From assembly GCF_902459615.1 (NCBI RefSeq), contig NZ_CABPSA010000007.1, positions 124,001-188,000 on the forward strand: a stretch of DNA of 64,000 nucleotides. The letters are read 5' to 3'. The position numbers and the translations under genes were made by a program. The stretch is from Pandoraea commovens. Lineage in GTDB: Bacteria; Pseudomonadota; Gammaproteobacteria; Burkholderiales; Burkholderiaceae. Below the pieces are notes generated by a model. It saw nothing but the letters and a program-made list of their open reading frames with translations. It searched no databases and was not told the DNA's origin. Numbering within the stretch: position 1 is the stretch's first letter; each line of letters begins with the position of its first letter. Below are positions 34,811 to 44,330 of this stretch, piece by piece.

Positions 34811-35455
34811 ATGCGTGGATCACGTGGCGATTTCATGGGCCGAGGCCCAATGGACCTGGACAGAATGGATTTTGGCGACGAACGACGCGGTGGGCGTCAT
34901 GGACGGCGCGGCGGTGGTGACGGATTTGGCGGTCGCGAGGGCGAAGGTCGTGGCGAGCGCTCGGAGCGCGGCGGTCGTGGGGGGCGTGGCGGTGGTCGTC
35001 TCTTCAGCCACGGCGGTCTGCGTCTCGTGCTGCTACACCTGATTTCGCAGCAACCGCGTCACGGCTACGAGCTGATCAAAGCCATCGAAGAAAGCGTGAA
35101 CGGCACCTACAGCCCGAGCGCTGGCGTGGTCTACCCGACGCTCACGCTGCTCGAGGAAATGGGCTACATCCGGGTGCAGGAAAACACCGGCGACAGTCAG
35201 CGCAAGTCATATGAGATCACCGACACCGGCCGCGAATATCTGGCCGAGAACGAGGACTCCGTCACCGAACTGCTGGCACGCCTGGCCACCCGTCGCGAGC
35301 GCTCTGAGGACATGCCCCCGCAAGTCATGCGCGCGCTGCACAACTTCAAATATGCCGTGCATTTGCGTCTGGGCGCCGAGCCGCTCACGACCGAGCAGGC
35401 CAACGCGTTTGCCGCGATTCTCGACGCGGCTGCACAACAACTGGAGCGACTCTGA
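34811..35455 (+). CDS. PadR-family regulator resembling NfeR/YqjI
   Basis: A metal- or redox-responsive repressor candidate of 214 residues. From about residue 62 it follows E. coli YqjI (NfeR) closely in my memory of that family: GRLFSHGGLRLVLLHLIS, then HGYELIKAIEESVNGTYSPSAGVVYPTL (winged helix), and a helical C-terminal dimer domain. The first ~60 residues are a Gly/Arg/Asp/Glu-rich tail (GGRHGRRGGG, RGERSERGGRGG). In YqjI the equivalent tail is rich in His and Cys and binds nickel; here only one His and no Cys are present. AAGGAG sits nine bases before the ATG. The stop overlaps the start of the siderophore-interacting gene (TGATG). Confidence 0.88.
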   Translation: MRGSRGDFMGRGPMDLDRMDFGDERRGGRHGRRGGGDGFGGREGEGRGERSERGGRGGRGGGRLFSHGGLRLVLLHLISQQPRHGYELIKAIEESVNGTYSPSAGVVYPTLTLLEEMGYIRVQENTGDSQRKSYEITDTGREYLAENEDSVTELLARLATRRERSEDMPPQVMRALHNFKYAVHLRLGAEPLTTEQANAFAAILDAAAQQLERL

Positions 35456-36294
35456 TGCAAGACAACGCTGCACCGAACGTCACCCTTGATCGCACGCCGC
35501 AGCGCGTGCGCCATGAACTCCGATTCCGTCTGCTGGAAGTGCGCAGCGTAGAAGCACTCACGCCGCACATGGTGCGCGTGACGCTCGGTGGCGACGATCT
35601 GGAAGGCTTCAACAGCCCCGGCTTCGACGATCACGTCAAACTATTCTTCCCGAACCCGGAAACCGGCGAACTGGCCGTGCCGCAGATCGGCCCCGAAGGC
35701 ATGGCGAAGCCCGCGCCGGGCGACGCCCCGCGTCTCATGCGCGATTACACGCCGCGTCAGTACGACGCAGCGTCGAAAACGCTCGTGATCGATTTTGCGA
35801 TGCACGAATCGGGCCCGGCCACGCAATGGGCGCGCTCCGCCAAACCGGGCGACAAGCTCGGTGTCGGCGGCCCGCGTGGCTCGTTCGTCATTCCGATGAA
35901 CTTCGACGGTTACGTGCTGATTGGCGACGACACGGCGCTGCCCGCGATCTCGCGGCGTCTGGCCGAGTTGCCCGCTGGCGCTATGGTTTTCGTCTTCGCG
36001 GAAATCGACGGCCCGGCCGACCGCCTGCGCTTCACGAGCGAAGCCGACGTGGTCGTGGAATGGATCTATCGCGAGGGTGCCGCTGCCGGTCAGAGCACGG
36101 CACTGATCGACGCCCTTGAGGTCGCCAGCCTGCCCCCAGGCGATCTGCATGTGTGGGTGGCGGCCGAAGCAGGCGTGGCGAAAGCGGTACGCCGTCATCT
36201 GGTCGAAGCGCGCGGGCTCAACCCGAAATGGGTGAAGGCAGCGGCCTACTGGCGGCGCGGCGACGCGGCCGTCCACGAAAATCTGGACGACTGA
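35455..36294 (+). CDS. Siderophore-interacting protein (NfeF/YqjH/ViuB-type ferric reductase)
   Basis: A cytosolic FAD-dependent ferric-siderophore reductase of 279 residues, releasing iron from imported chelates using NAD(P)H. The FAD-binding region shows HMVRVTLGGDDLEGF, the signature RDYTPRQYD, and DFAMHESGPATQWA; the C-terminal SIP domain has GGPRGSFVIP, YVLIGDDTALPAISRRL and HVWVAAEAGVAKAVRRHL. It is translationally coupled to the upstream PadR gene. In E. coli the homologous pair yqjH-yqjI is divergent and linked to iron/nickel balance; here it forms one transcript. Confidence 0.92.
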   Translation: MQDNAAPNVTLDRTPQRVRHELRFRLLEVRSVEALTPHMVRVTLGGDDLEGFNSPGFDDHVKLFFPNPETGELAVPQIGPEGMAKPAPGDAPRLMRDYTPRQYDAASKTLVIDFAMHESGPATQWARSAKPGDKLGVGGPRGSFVIPMNFDGYVLIGDDTALPAISRRLAELPAGAMVFVFAEIDGPADRLRFTSEADVVVEWIYREGAAAGQSTALIDALEVASLPPGDLHVWVAAEAGVAKAVRRHLVEARGLNPKWVKAAAYWRRGDAAVHENLDD

Positions 36295-36495
36295 GATCGC
36301 GCCGGTTGCGCGGCCCTAAGCCCACATGACAAACGTTAGTTGCGTAGCTCTGTTCGTCCCTTTGGAGAAATTCCCTGCCGTCTTTCGGAATTGCCTGATA
36401 GAAATGCCGGGAACAAATTCCGACTATGAAAACGCGCCCGGGGATGTCGAATGTCGGCACCCGGAGGGCGGTTCACCCATAGGGGGTACGACGAC

Positions 36496-36843
36496 ATGGA
36501 GCAACGCAAACGACACGACGGTTTCGAACGTTGGGCGGCGGGCGCGACGGCGCGTCAGGCCGGACGGGACGACGCCCGCTGGCGTGTCTTTCGCGCGCCG
36601 GAGCAGGCGGACTTTCACGGGTTCGTCGTCTGGTGCTACACGCAGGGCGTGTTTCTCGGGCAGGAATTCGACCGGCGCACCGATACCGTCACGCACTGCT
36701 ATGTGCGCAATGGCGCGTGGGCCGTGCAGTTCGATTCGTTCAGCGAAGCCTGCGAGCGCGCCTTCGACATTCACGCGCCCACGCTGATTCTCTATGCGCC
36801 TGAGCGCAACGGCAGCGTCTTCATCACCAGTACGGAGCAATAG
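36496..36843 (+). CDS. Small hypothetical protein
   Basis: A 115-residue soluble protein that I cannot assign. ATG 36496 has AGGGGG about nine bases upstream, better than the in-frame ATG at 36451. The N-terminus is charged (EQRKRHDGFERWAAGATARQ); the rest alternates short hydrophobic and aromatic strands (FHGFVVWCYTQGVFLGQEFD, NGAWAVQFDSFSEACERAF, TLILYAPERNGSVFITS), suggesting a compact alpha/beta fold. It stands alone and is followed by a terminator. Confidence 0.7.
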   Translation: MEQRKRHDGFERWAAGATARQAGRDDARWRVFRAPEQADFHGFVVWCYTQGVFLGQEFDRRTDTVTHCYVRNGAWAVQFDSFSEACERAFDIHAPTLILYAPERNGSVFITSTEQ

Positions 36844-36896
36844 CCTGCCCCCGGCGTAATCGGCGTAATGCATCGTGCGCATCGCGCGCCGAAACG

Positions 36897-36934
36897 ACAC
36901 CGGCCAGCTGAATCGCTGACCGGTGTTTTTTTTT
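36897..36934 (+). terminator. Rho-independent terminator
   Basis: Arms ACACCGGCCAGC and GCTGACCGGTGT pair at 11 of 12 positions around a six-base loop and are followed by nine T bases. It ends the small hypothetical gene and reaches the stop of the convergent dehydrogenase gene. Confidence 0.88.
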
Positions 36935-37688
36935 AAGCGTAGTTGCGGATGTCGTCGATTTCCGTCTGACCGAAGTCGTCGCGCTCGGTCAGCGCCAGAA
37001 TGCGACGGGCGACGTCTTCCGGCGACGACAGCTTGCCGCTCACCTTGAGATCCTGAAAACGTGCCAACGCCGGGAAGCTTTCGATGCTGCTGCTGCGAAT
37101 CGTCTCCTGCATACCGGTGTCGACCACACCCGGCGCCAGCGAAATCGCCTGGACGCCGTGCTCGCGATGCTCGGCATTGACCACGCGCGTATACATATCT
37201 AGCGCGGCCTTCGTCGAACAGTAGACGGCCCACCCGGCATTCGGATTGCGGCCCGCGCCCGACGAGATGTTCACGATCTGGCGCTTAGCCGTCAGCCCTT
37301 GCGTGGTCGCGAGAAAGCGCGACGTCAGCAACATGACCGACGTCACGTTCAGCGCGAACGCCGCGCCGATGGCCGCCGGATCGTTCAGCGCCGCCGAGTT
37401 GGCGACGGGGTGCACCGTACCGGCGTTATTAATTAGCAGATACCGTCCGGCGTCGCGCGGCAGCGAGGCGAAGACGCGCTCGGCCGTCTGGGTTGCAGCG
37501 GTGGTGTCGGCGAGATCGACAGCGATCTGTTCGAGCTTGACGCCCTTTTCGCTGGCCAGCGCGGCGAGTTCGTCGTCCGTGCGACGTGCCAGCGTCACAA
37601 GTTGGGTGCCGGGCGCGAGCAAACCGCGCGCAAGCGACGCGCCGAGACCACGGGAAGCACCGGTAAGAATGGCAATCGTTTGGGACAT
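36933..37688 (-). CDS. Short-chain dehydrogenase/reductase (sepiapterin/benzil reductase-like)
   Basis: A soluble NAD(P)-dependent oxidoreductase of 251 residues. Classical SDR motifs are present in order: TGASRGLG (cofactor binding), NNAG, the catalytic Ser in NISSGAG, and YCSTK (Tyr and Lys), followed by SLAPGVVDTGMQ. The C-terminal part (DVARRILAL) resembles the sepiapterin-reductase/YueD group of ketone reductases, which suggests but does not prove the substrate class. ATG 37688 (MSQTIAIL) is preferred because the family begins just before the cofactor motif; an in-frame ATG at 37739 adds 17 residues. Confidence 0.87.
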   Translation of the reverse strand: MSQTIAILTGASRGLGASLARGLLAPGTQLVTLARRTDDELAALASEKGVKLEQIAVDLADTTAATQTAERVFASLPRDAGRYLLINNAGTVHPVANSAALNDPAAIGAAFALNVTSVMLLTSRFLATTQGLTAKRQIVNISSGAGRNPNAGWAVYCSTKAALDMYTRVVNAEHREHGVQAISLAPGVVDTGMQETIRSSSIESFPALARFQDLKVSGKLSSPEDVARRILALTERDDFGQTEIDDIRNYA

Positions 37689-38057
37689 TGGGAGAAGTGC
37701 GGTCGGAAGACACCGCAAAAAAAGCGACGGGATTGCCATTATCCGCGTATCGCCTGAATGCCGCTATACCGACCAAAAGTCGTTTTTCAAGGCAAAACGG
37801 TCGGGATTACGGCGATCCGGCGCAATCTGGTGCGTCAAATAGACGCCGGGTGGCTCTAAAGCGAAATAGAGTATTGCGGAATATAATCGCGAACTCGGAA
37901 CGCCTATCGCCTAACGTAGTAATTAGGGGTATTTGCAGACCCTTCGGAACACTCAGCCCGCAGTGCAGCGCAACGGTTATCGCGCGTCAATGCCCTGAAT
38001 CGCCAAGGTTGTCGCGGTAAGTACAGGTGTTTTAAGTGCACTGCACATTACCGCTTT
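37689..38057. other. Divergent intergenic region before the phosphonate cluster
   Basis: 369 bases. A perfect TATAAT hexamer lies at 37882-37887 but lacks a recognisable -35. A GTGCA-C-TGCAC inverted repeat lies at 38036-38046, just ahead of the first gene. No Pho box is visible. Confidence 0.35.
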
Positions 38058-39602
38058 ATGGGTATATATTCCCCCCTCATGGAAACGATACCGAAAATCA
38101 TTTCGGCGCCTGCTGCTGCGTCGGCCACAAGTAAAACCGCACGTCCCGTGCCGCCGCGCCCGCGTCAATACGACGCCCGCCTCGCACGCTGGATGGTCAC
38201 GCCGCTCGCGGATACAGCCGTGACGCCGAATCACCTCACGACGGTTCGCCTGATCGTGGGGCTCGCTTGTGCCTGGGCGTTCGCCAAGGGCGGCTATGCG
38301 ATGGCCAATCTCGGCGCACTGCTGCTTGTGCTCTCGAACTTCATCGACCACACGGATGGTGAGCTTGCCCGTATCAGCGGCAAGACGAGCCGGATCGGTC
38401 ACTTTTACGACCTCGCTTCGGACGCTTTCGTCACGGTGCTGTTGTTCGGTGGCATCGGCATGGGTGTCGACGCGATGGCCCCGGGTCACTTCCCGCTGCC
38501 CGTCCCGCTGTCGGCCTCTGCGCTCGGCTGGATCGCTGGCTTCGCCGTCGCCCTGATCTTCTTCCTGCGCATGCGCATTGAGGAGCGTGTGGGCAAGGCG
38601 GGGACCAAGCAGGCCTCCGTCGGAGGCTTCGAAACCGAAGACGTGCTGTATCTGATGCCACTCGTCACGCTGTTCGATGGCACGCGCGGCTTCCTGATCG
38701 CCGCCGCCATCGGCGCACCGCTCTTCGCACTGCTGGTCGTGGCCGATTACGTGCGCGTGATGCGCCGTCCGCTGCCGGTGAAGGCTGACGAATCAGTCAA
38801 CGCAGCAGCCGCCCCGGCCGCACCGATGGCACCGGTCGCACCGGTCGCTCCGATGGCGCCCGCCGCGTTCGCCGCAGACGCCGAGATCGAACGCGCCCTC
38901 GATGCCGTGGACTTCGACGGCGTCACGCGTGAGTTCAAGTCGCAGGACGCCTTCGTCTATATGGAGAAGTTCCTGCCGCAGTCGGTCACGGAGCAGTTGA
39001 TCGCCGCCGCGCGCGCCGTCACGCCGAGCGTGAATCGTAACTATCTGCCCGGTCACAAGCAGGGGGGCAGCGTGAGCCGTCATACGCTCGACGAGCTGGC
39101 CCCGTTCGTGGCCGAGCTGTACCGCTCGCCTGCGCTGATCGGTTTCCTTGAGCGTCTGGCCGGTGAGAAGCTGCTGCCGTCGCCGCAGGAAGATCCGCAT
39201 GCGTATGCGCTGTATTACTACACGCGTCCGGGCGACCACATCGGCTGGCACTATGACACCTCGTACTACAAGGGGCGCCGGTACACGCTGCTGCTCGGCG
39301 TGGTCGACCAATCGAGCTGCAAGCTCGAATACCGGCTGCACACGCGTAATCCCGGCGCGACGCAAGTCGACGGCGCTGTGGCGTATCCGCCGGGCGCGCT
39401 GGTGTTCTTCGACGGGGACAAGCTGCATCACCGGATCACGCCGCTCGGCGATAACGAGGAGCGCATTTCGCTCACGTTCGAGTATGTGACCGACCCGCGC
39501 ATGGGCACCTGGCAGCGCTTCATCTCCAATATGAAGGACGCTGTTGCCTACTTCGGTTTCCGGCAAGTGTTTCGTCAGATTTTTGGACGGACGAAACGCT
39601 AA
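38058..39602 (+). CDS. Fusion of CDP-alcohol phosphatidyltransferase and 2-oxoglutarate/Fe(II) oxygenase
   Basis: A two-domain protein of 514 residues. The N-terminal ~250 residues form a membrane CDP-alcohol phosphatidyltransferase with the complete signature: DHTDGELARISGKTSRIGHF (continuing YDLASDA), i.e. DxxDG..AR.8.G.3.D.3.D. Several hydrophobic helices surround it. An Ala/Pro linker (AAPMAPVAPVAPMAP) leads to a C-terminal prolyl-4-hydroxylase-like domain with the iron ligands His398 and Asp400 (WHYDTS) and His457/458 (LHHRITP), plus a following Arg for 2-oxoglutarate. In this cluster the first domain probably transfers a CMP-activated phosphonate head group to a lipid alcohol; the second may hydroxylate head group or lipid. 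Both roles are inferred. Start is uncertain between ATG 38058 and 38079; neither has a clear ribosome-binding site. Confidence 0.87.
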   Translation: MGIYSPLMETIPKIISAPAAASATSKTARPVPPRPRQYDARLARWMVTPLADTAVTPNHLTTVRLIVGLACAWAFAKGGYAMANLGALLLVLSNFIDHTDGELARISGKTSRIGHFYDLASDAFVTVLLFGGIGMGVDAMAPGHFPLPVPLSASALGWIAGFAVALIFFLRMRIEERVGKAGTKQASVGGFETEDVLYLMPLVTLFDGTRGFLIAAAIGAPLFALLVVADYVRVMRRPLPVKADESVNAAAAPAAPMAPVAPVAPMAPAAFAADAEIERALDAVDFDGVTREFKSQDAFVYMEKFLPQSVTEQLIAAARAVTPSVNRNYLPGHKQGGSVSRHTLDELAPFVAELYRSPALIGFLERLAGEKLLPSPQEDPHAYALYYYTRPGDHIGWHYDTSYYKGRRYTLLLGVVDQSSCKLEYRLHTRNPGATQVDGAVAYPPGALVFFDGDKLHHRITPLGDNEERISLTFEYVTDPRMGTWQRFISNMKDAVAYFGFRQVFRQIFGRTKR

Positions 39603-40625
39603 ATGAACCGGACCGCCATCGTCTCACTCACCCTCGGTTTCGCCCTTTTCGTCGCCCTGCTGATCTGGCAGGGTACGGGATCGGTGATGTCCACGCTGGG
39701 CGCCGCCGGTTGGGGCCTGCTGCCCATCGCCGCCTTCCACCTCGTGCCGCTGGTGCTCGACGCCGCCGCCATTCAGGTGCTGGTGTCGAAGTCGTGCACG
39801 CTCGGCCGCGCCACGCTCACGCGCTGGGTTGGCGAATCGGTGAACAGCCTGCTGCCCGCCGGGCAGATCGGTGGCCCGATCGCGATGGTGCGTCAAATGA
39901 AACAACGCGGCATGGCCGGTCGCGAAGCGGCCGCCGCCATTACCGTCAGCACCACGCTGCAAGCCGTGGCGCAAATCGTGTTCGCCCTGCTGGGACTGGC
40001 CGTGTTCGGCATCAGCGCGACGCAGGGCACCAGCGACAGCCTATGGCTGCCGATGTTGCTCGCCACGGCGCTCGTCTCCGCCCTCCTCTACGCGTTCTAT
40101 GTCGCGCAGCGTCGTGGCATCTTCGGCTGGGCGTTCCGCATGCTCTCGAAGATGTCGTCCAAGCGCGACTGGTCGTCGTTGCTCGACCGTGCGGATGCCG
40201 TCGACGAAATCGTGCAGCGCATGTACGGCCATCGCCGTCAGGTGCTCGCCAGTTTTCTGCTCAGCCTCGTGGGCTGGATCGTCGGCACCGTCGAAGTCTG
40301 GCTGATCCTGCAATTCATCGGGCATCCGGTGAGCTGGGTCGACGCGCTGTTGCTTGAAAGTCTCGGGCAGGCGATTCGCGGTGCTGCCTTCTTCGTGCCG
40401 GGTTCGCTCGGCGTGCAGGAAGGCGGTTACCTGCTGCTCGCCCCGCTCGTGGGTCTGCCGGCCGACGCCGCGCTGGCCCTGTCGCTGGCCAAACGGACGC
40501 GCGAGCTACTGCTCGGCGTACCGGGCCTCGTCTATCTGCATTTCTCCGAACGTGGCTGGCGCCGTCAGCGCGCTGCGCAACAAAGCGTGCCGCTGCCCAC
40601 TGCCACGGATACTGCACCGCTCTAA
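39603..40625 (+). CDS. hpnL: HpnL-like / UPF0104 polytopic membrane protein
   Basis: An inner-membrane protein of 340 residues with about eight hydrophobic helices, of the lysylphosphatidylglycerol-synthase transmembrane (flippase-like) superfamily. Characteristic segments are SVNSLLPAGQIGGPIAMVRQMK, written here as NSLLPAGQIGGPIAMVR, and FFVPGSLGVQEGGYLLLAPL. Proteins of this type in hopanoid loci are named HpnL. Its ATG follows the fusion-gene stop with no gap, so it is coupled to head-group transfer. A role in moving the finished lipid across the membrane is plausible but unproven. Confidence 0.78.
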   Translation: MNRTAIVSLTLGFALFVALLIWQGTGSVMSTLGAAGWGLLPIAAFHLVPLVLDAAAIQVLVSKSCTLGRATLTRWVGESVNSLLPAGQIGGPIAMVRQMKQRGMAGREAAAAITVSTTLQAVAQIVFALLGLAVFGISATQGTSDSLWLPMLLATALVSALLYAFYVAQRRGIFGWAFRMLSKMSSKRDWSSLLDRADAVDEIVQRMYGHRRQVLASFLLSLVGWIVGTVEVWLILQFIGHPVSWVDALLLESLGQAIRGAAFFVPGSLGVQEGGYLLLAPLVGLPADAALALSLAKRTRELLLGVPGLVYLHFSERGWRRQRAAQQSVPLPTATDTAPL

Positions 40626-40640
40626 AGAAGGATATCGACC

Positions 40641-41405
40641 ATGCGGGCCATCATTCTCGCAGCAGGCATGGGCCTGCGTTTGCTCCAGCCCGAAGACAAG
40701 CAGTCGCCCAAGTGCCTGCTGAAGTTCGACGGCATGTCGCTGCTGGAGCGCCACCTTCGCATGCTGGCAGCGGCCGGCATCACGGACGTCGTGCTCGCGC
40801 TCGGGTTCCATCACGAGCAAGTGAGCGAGGAACTGGAGCGTCTGAACTGGACGCCGCGTCCCAAGATTTACCTCAACCCGGAATTCAATCTGGGTAGCGT
40901 GCTCACGCTGCATACCACGGCTGAAGCCATGACCGCCGGTGGCGACGTGCTCGTCATGGATGCAGACGTGCTCTACGACCAGCGCATTTTCAACGCCCTC
41001 GTGGCGGGCAAGACCGCCAACCGTCTGCTCATCGACCGTGACTTCGAAGTCGGCGACGAGCCGGTCAAGCTGTGCCTGCGCGACGGCGTGCCCGTCGAGC
41101 TGCGCAAGCAGGTCATGGTCGGCCTCGAATACGACACCGTCGGCGAGTCCGTCGGTTTCTTCCGTTTCAACGAAGCGACGGCAACGCGTCTGGCGGAAAT
41201 CACGCGCGATTACGTCGAATCGGGCCGCGCCAAGATGCCGCACGAAGAAGCCGTGCGCGATCTGCTGCTCGAGCGCGGCGCGCAATTCGAAACCGCCGAC
41301 GTCACGGGCTTCCCGTGGATCGAAATCGACTACCCTGAAGATGTGAAGCGCGCCGCCGATCAGGTGCTGCCGCAACTCGAACCGCTCACGATGGTGTCCG
41401 AATGA
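40641..41405 (+). CDS. Nucleotidyltransferase, probable CTP:phosphonate (or phosphocholine-type) cytidylyltransferase
   Basis: A soluble 254-residue NTP-transferase. The nucleotide loop is canonical ([13 protein letters not shown], then [10 protein letters not shown]) and the metal-binding DADVLYD is present, as in LicC-type cytidylyltransferases. Given its position between a CDP-alcohol phosphatidyltransferase and PEP mutase, the likely reaction is CTP + 2-aminoethylphosphonate to CMP-aminoethylphosphonate, as known for PntC in Treponema denticola. GAAGGA lies about ten bases upstream of the ATG; the stop overlaps the next start (ATGA). Confidence 0.84.
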   Translation: MRAIILAAGMGLRLLQPEDKQSPKCLLKFDGMSLLERHLRMLAAAGITDVVLALGFHHEQVSEELERLNWTPRPKIYLNPEFNLGSVLTLHTTAEAMTAGGDVLVMDADVLYDQRIFNALVAGKTANRLLIDRDFEVGDEPVKLCLRDGVPVELRKQVMVGLEYDTVGESVGFFRFNEATATRLAEITRDYVESGRAKMPHEEAVRDLLLERGAQFETADVTGFPWIEIDYPEDVKRAADQVLPQLEPLTMVSE

Positions 41406-43111
41406 ACGCTCCCGACGCATTTACCCTCCCGCCGACGGCTACGCGTGCAGCGCAACTGCGCGCCATGCTGCTCAGCAATCAGCTCGAATTCCTGATGGAA
41501 GCCCACAACGGCATTTCCGCGCGTATCGTGCGCGAAGCCGGTTTCAAGGGCATCTGGGCGTCCGGGCTGACCATTTCGGCGCAGTTCGGCGTTCGCGACA
41601 ACAACGAAGCCAGCTGGACCCAGGTTGTCGACAACCTCGAATTCATGGCCGACGCCAGCGACTTGCCGATCCTGCTCGACGGCGACACCGGCTACGGCAA
41701 CTTCAACAACATGCGACGTCTCGTGCGCAAGCTCGAACAACGTGGCATCGCTGGCGTGTGCATCGAAGACAAGGTCTTCCCGAAGACCAACAGCTTCATC
41801 GGTGGCGAACGTCAACCGCTGGCCGACATCGACGAGTTCTGCGGCAAGATCAAGGCCGGTAAGGACTCGCAGGCCGATGACGATTTCTCCATCGTCGCCC
41901 GTGTCGAAGCGCTGATCGCCGGCTGGGGTATGGAAGAAGCCCTGCGTCGTGCCGAGGCCTATCATCAGGCCGGAGCGGACGCCATCCTGATCCACAGCAA
42001 GCTCAAGCGTGCCGATGAAATCGTGCAATTCGCGCGTGAGTGGGGCAACCGCTGCCCGCTGGTGATCGTGCCGACGAAGTACTACAGCACGCCCACCGAC
42101 GTGTTCCGCGAAGCCGGGATCAGCCTCGTGATCTGGGCGAACCATCTGCTGCGCGCCGCCACCTCGGCCATGCAGTCGGTGGCCGCCGAGATCCATCGCA
42201 ACGAAACGCTCATCAACGTGGAAGACCGCGTAGCCACCGTGGACGAGATCTTCCGTCTGCAAGACGCCGACGAGTACACGCAGGCCGAAGACCGCTACCT
42301 GTCCGCCGCCAATGCACCGCGCTCGGCCATCGTGCTGGCCGCCAGCCGTGGCAAGAACCTGGAGAGCGTGACGACCGACCGTCCGAAGGTCATGCTGCCG
42401 GTCGCGGGCAAGCCGCTGCTGCGCTGGCTGGTCGACGGCTTCAAGAAGCAGAACGTGAACGACATTACGGTCGTGGGCGGCTATCGTGCCGACGCGATCG
42501 ACACCGCCGGGATCACGCTCGCCGTCAACGAACGTCACGCCGAAACGGGCGAACTGGCCTCGCTCGCACGCGTTGCCAATGCCTTCACGCAAGACACCGT
42601 AGTGTCGTACGGCGACCTGCTGTTCCGCAGCTATATCGTGCGCGATCTGGTCGAGAGCGACGCCGACTTTACCGTCGTGGTCGACTCCACGGCGGCGGTC
42701 ACCGCCAACGCGGCGAACGCCAGCGTGAGCGACTTCGCGTATTGCTCGGCAGGCGACGACCGTGGTCTGTTCGGTCAGCAAGCGCTGCTCGAAAAGATCA
42801 GCGGCGACGCCTCGGACGCGGGCCGCACGCCAAACGGCCGCTGGATCGGTCTGCTCGGTGTGCGTGGCGACGAAGGCCGCACGCAACTCCAACGCGTTTT
42901 CGCCGCGCTTCAGGCGCGTGCCGACTTCGACCAGCTCGGCATGCCCGAACTGATCAACGCGCTGGCCGCCGATGGTGCCAGGATCGAAGTGCAATACGTG
43001 CACGGCCACTGGCGCGGTGTGAACGACATGGAAGAATTCCGCCGCGCGGCCGATTTCGCCCATGGTCAGACGCCGTTCAGCGGCACCGCTCCGGAGACGC
43101 AAGGTGATTGA
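41402..43111 (+). CDS. aepX: Phosphoenolpyruvate mutase fused to a nucleotidyltransferase-like domain
   Basis: Makes the carbon-phosphorus bond by rearranging phosphoenolpyruvate to phosphonopyruvate, the entry to nearly all natural phosphonates. Residues 1 to about 300 are the mutase, with DGDTGYG and the diagnostic [10 protein letters not shown] (residues 122-131, pattern EDKxxxxxNS) that separates mutases from isocitrate-lyase relatives. Residues about 305-569 are a second nucleotidyltransferase-like domain. Its nucleotide loop reads [20 protein letters not shown] where active enzymes have LAAGxGxRLxPxT, so the invariant Gly and Arg are changed and activity is doubtful. The start overlaps the upstream stop and the end overlaps the decarboxylase start, so production is coupled. 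Confidence 0.93.
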   Translation: MNAPDAFTLPPTATRAAQLRAMLLSNQLEFLMEAHNGISARIVREAGFKGIWASGLTISAQFGVRDNNEASWTQVVDNLEFMADASDLPILLDGDTGYGNFNNMRRLVRKLEQRGIAGVCIEDKVFPKTNSFIGGERQPLADIDEFCGKIKAGKDSQADDDFSIVARVEALIAGWGMEEALRRAEAYHQAGADAILIHSKLKRADEIVQFAREWGNRCPLVIVPTKYYSTPTDVFREAGISLVIWANHLLRAATSAMQSVAAEIHRNETLINVEDRVATVDEIFRLQDADEYTQAEDRYLSAANAPRSAIVLAASRGKNLESVTTDRPKVMLPVAGKPLLRWLVDGFKKQNVNDITVVGGYRADAIDTAGITLAVNERHAETGELASLARVANAFTQDTVVSYGDLLFRSYIVRDLVESDADFTVVVDSTAAVTANAANASVSDFAYCSAGDDRGLFGQQALLEKISGDASDAGRTPNGRWIGLLGVRGDEGRTQLQRVFAALQARADFDQLGMPELINALAADGARIEVQYVHGHWRGVNDMEEFRRAADFAHGQTPFSGTAPETQGD

Positions 43112-44291
43112 GGCAGGTCAGTTCGTCGAAGCTGCGCGCAAGCACGGCTTCACGTGGTACACCGGCGTGCCGTGTTCGTTCCTCACGCCGTTCATCAACT
43201 ACGTGCTGCAAGACCCGACATTGCACTATCTGTCGGCAGCCAACGAGGGCGACGCAGTCGCCATCGCGGCAGGCGCGACGCTCGGTGAAGGCCGTGGCGC
43301 GCGCTCCGTCACCATGATGCAAAACTCGGGCCTCGGCAACGCGGTCAGCCCGCTCACGTCGCTCACGTGGACGTTCCGTCTGCCGCAGTTGCTGATCGTG
43401 ACGTGGCGTGGCCAGCCGGGCATTACCGACGAGCCGCAACACGCGCTCATGGGTCCGATCACGCCCGCCATGCTCGACCTGATGGAAGTGCCCTGGGAGT
43501 TGTTCCCGACCGAGCCCGATGCGATTGCACCGGCGCTGGAGCGCGCGGTGCGTCATATGGACGAGACCGGCCGCCCCTACGCACTGGTGATGCAAAAGGG
43601 CAGCGTGGCGCCGTTCCCGCTGCAACCGTCGGAGCGTCCCGCACGTCCGGCACAACCGGCACCGGTGTCGGTCATGCGCGGTGTTGCGCCGTCGGACATG
43701 CCGACGCGTCGCGACGCCCTCGCCCGTGTCATCGCGCATACGCCGCTCGAAGGCACTGTGGTGCTGGCGTCGACCGGCTTCTGCGGACGCGAACTCTACG
43801 CCCTCGACGACCGTGCCAACCAGCTCTACATGGTCGGTTCGATGGGATGCGTGACGACGCTGGCGCTGGGTCTTGCGCTCGCGCGTCCGGACCTGCGCGT
43901 GGTCGCGCTCGATGGCGACGGCGCGGCGCTTATGCGCATGGGCGCGTTTGCGACGCTGGGCGCTTACGGCCCGTCGAACCTCATCCATTTGCTGCTCGAT
44001 AACGCCTCCCACGACTCGACCGGCGCGCAGGCGACGGTCTCGCCGACGGTGTCGTTCGCCGGTGTCGCCGCCGCCAGCGGCTACGCGCTGGCGCTCGAAG
44101 GCGATACGCTCGACGTCATCGAGCAGTTGTTCGACGGTCGCAGCCACAGCCTGAACGACGGCCCGCGCTTCGCGTGTCTGACGACGCGCCCCGGCACGCC
44201 GGACGGTCTGCCGCGCCCGAAGGTGACGCCGGAAGCCGTGAAGTCGCGACTGATGGACCATATTGCACAACGCGCACAGGCTTCGGCCTGA
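43104..44291 (+). CDS. aepY: Phosphonopyruvate decarboxylase
   Basis: Thiamine-diphosphate enzyme of 395 residues that decarboxylates phosphonopyruvate to phosphonoacetaldehyde, pulling the unfavourable mutase reaction forward. The N-terminal Pyr domain has [19 protein letters not shown] and [20 protein letters not shown] (cofactor-activating Glu); the C-terminal PP domain has [14 protein letters not shown] and [14 protein letters not shown] for the diphosphate and Mg2+. Translation starts at GTG 43104, supported by GGAGA seven bases upstream and an 8-base overlap with the mutase gene. Order mutase-decarboxylase-transaminase is the classic aminoethylphosphonate operon. Confidence 0.93.
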   Translation: MIEAGQFVEAARKHGFTWYTGVPCSFLTPFINYVLQDPTLHYLSAANEGDAVAIAAGATLGEGRGARSVTMMQNSGLGNAVSPLTSLTWTFRLPQLLIVTWRGQPGITDEPQHALMGPITPAMLDLMEVPWELFPTEPDAIAPALERAVRHMDETGRPYALVMQKGSVAPFPLQPSERPARPAQPAPVSVMRGVAPSDMPTRRDALARVIAHTPLEGTVVLASTGFCGRELYALDDRANQLYMVGSMGCVTTLALGLALARPDLRVVALDGDGAALMRMGAFATLGAYGPSNLIHLLLDNASHDSTGAQATVSPTVSFAGVAAASGYALALEGDTLDVIEQLFDGRSHSLNDGPRFACLTTRPGTPDGLPRPKVTPEAVKSRLMDHIAQRAQASA

Positions 44292-44330
44292 GCGATCCCC
44301 CTTTACGATATCTGCCGAGGAAGCTTCGCC

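Noticed and set aside
36326-36787. 153-residue plus-strand frame overlapping the small hypothetical gene
   Set aside because: Overlapping frame 36496-36843 has a better ribosome-binding site and more protein-like composition.
41360-43102. 580-residue minus-strand frame opposite PEP mutase
   Set aside because: No recognisable protein features; the plus-strand frame has complete mutase motifs and overlapping neighbours.
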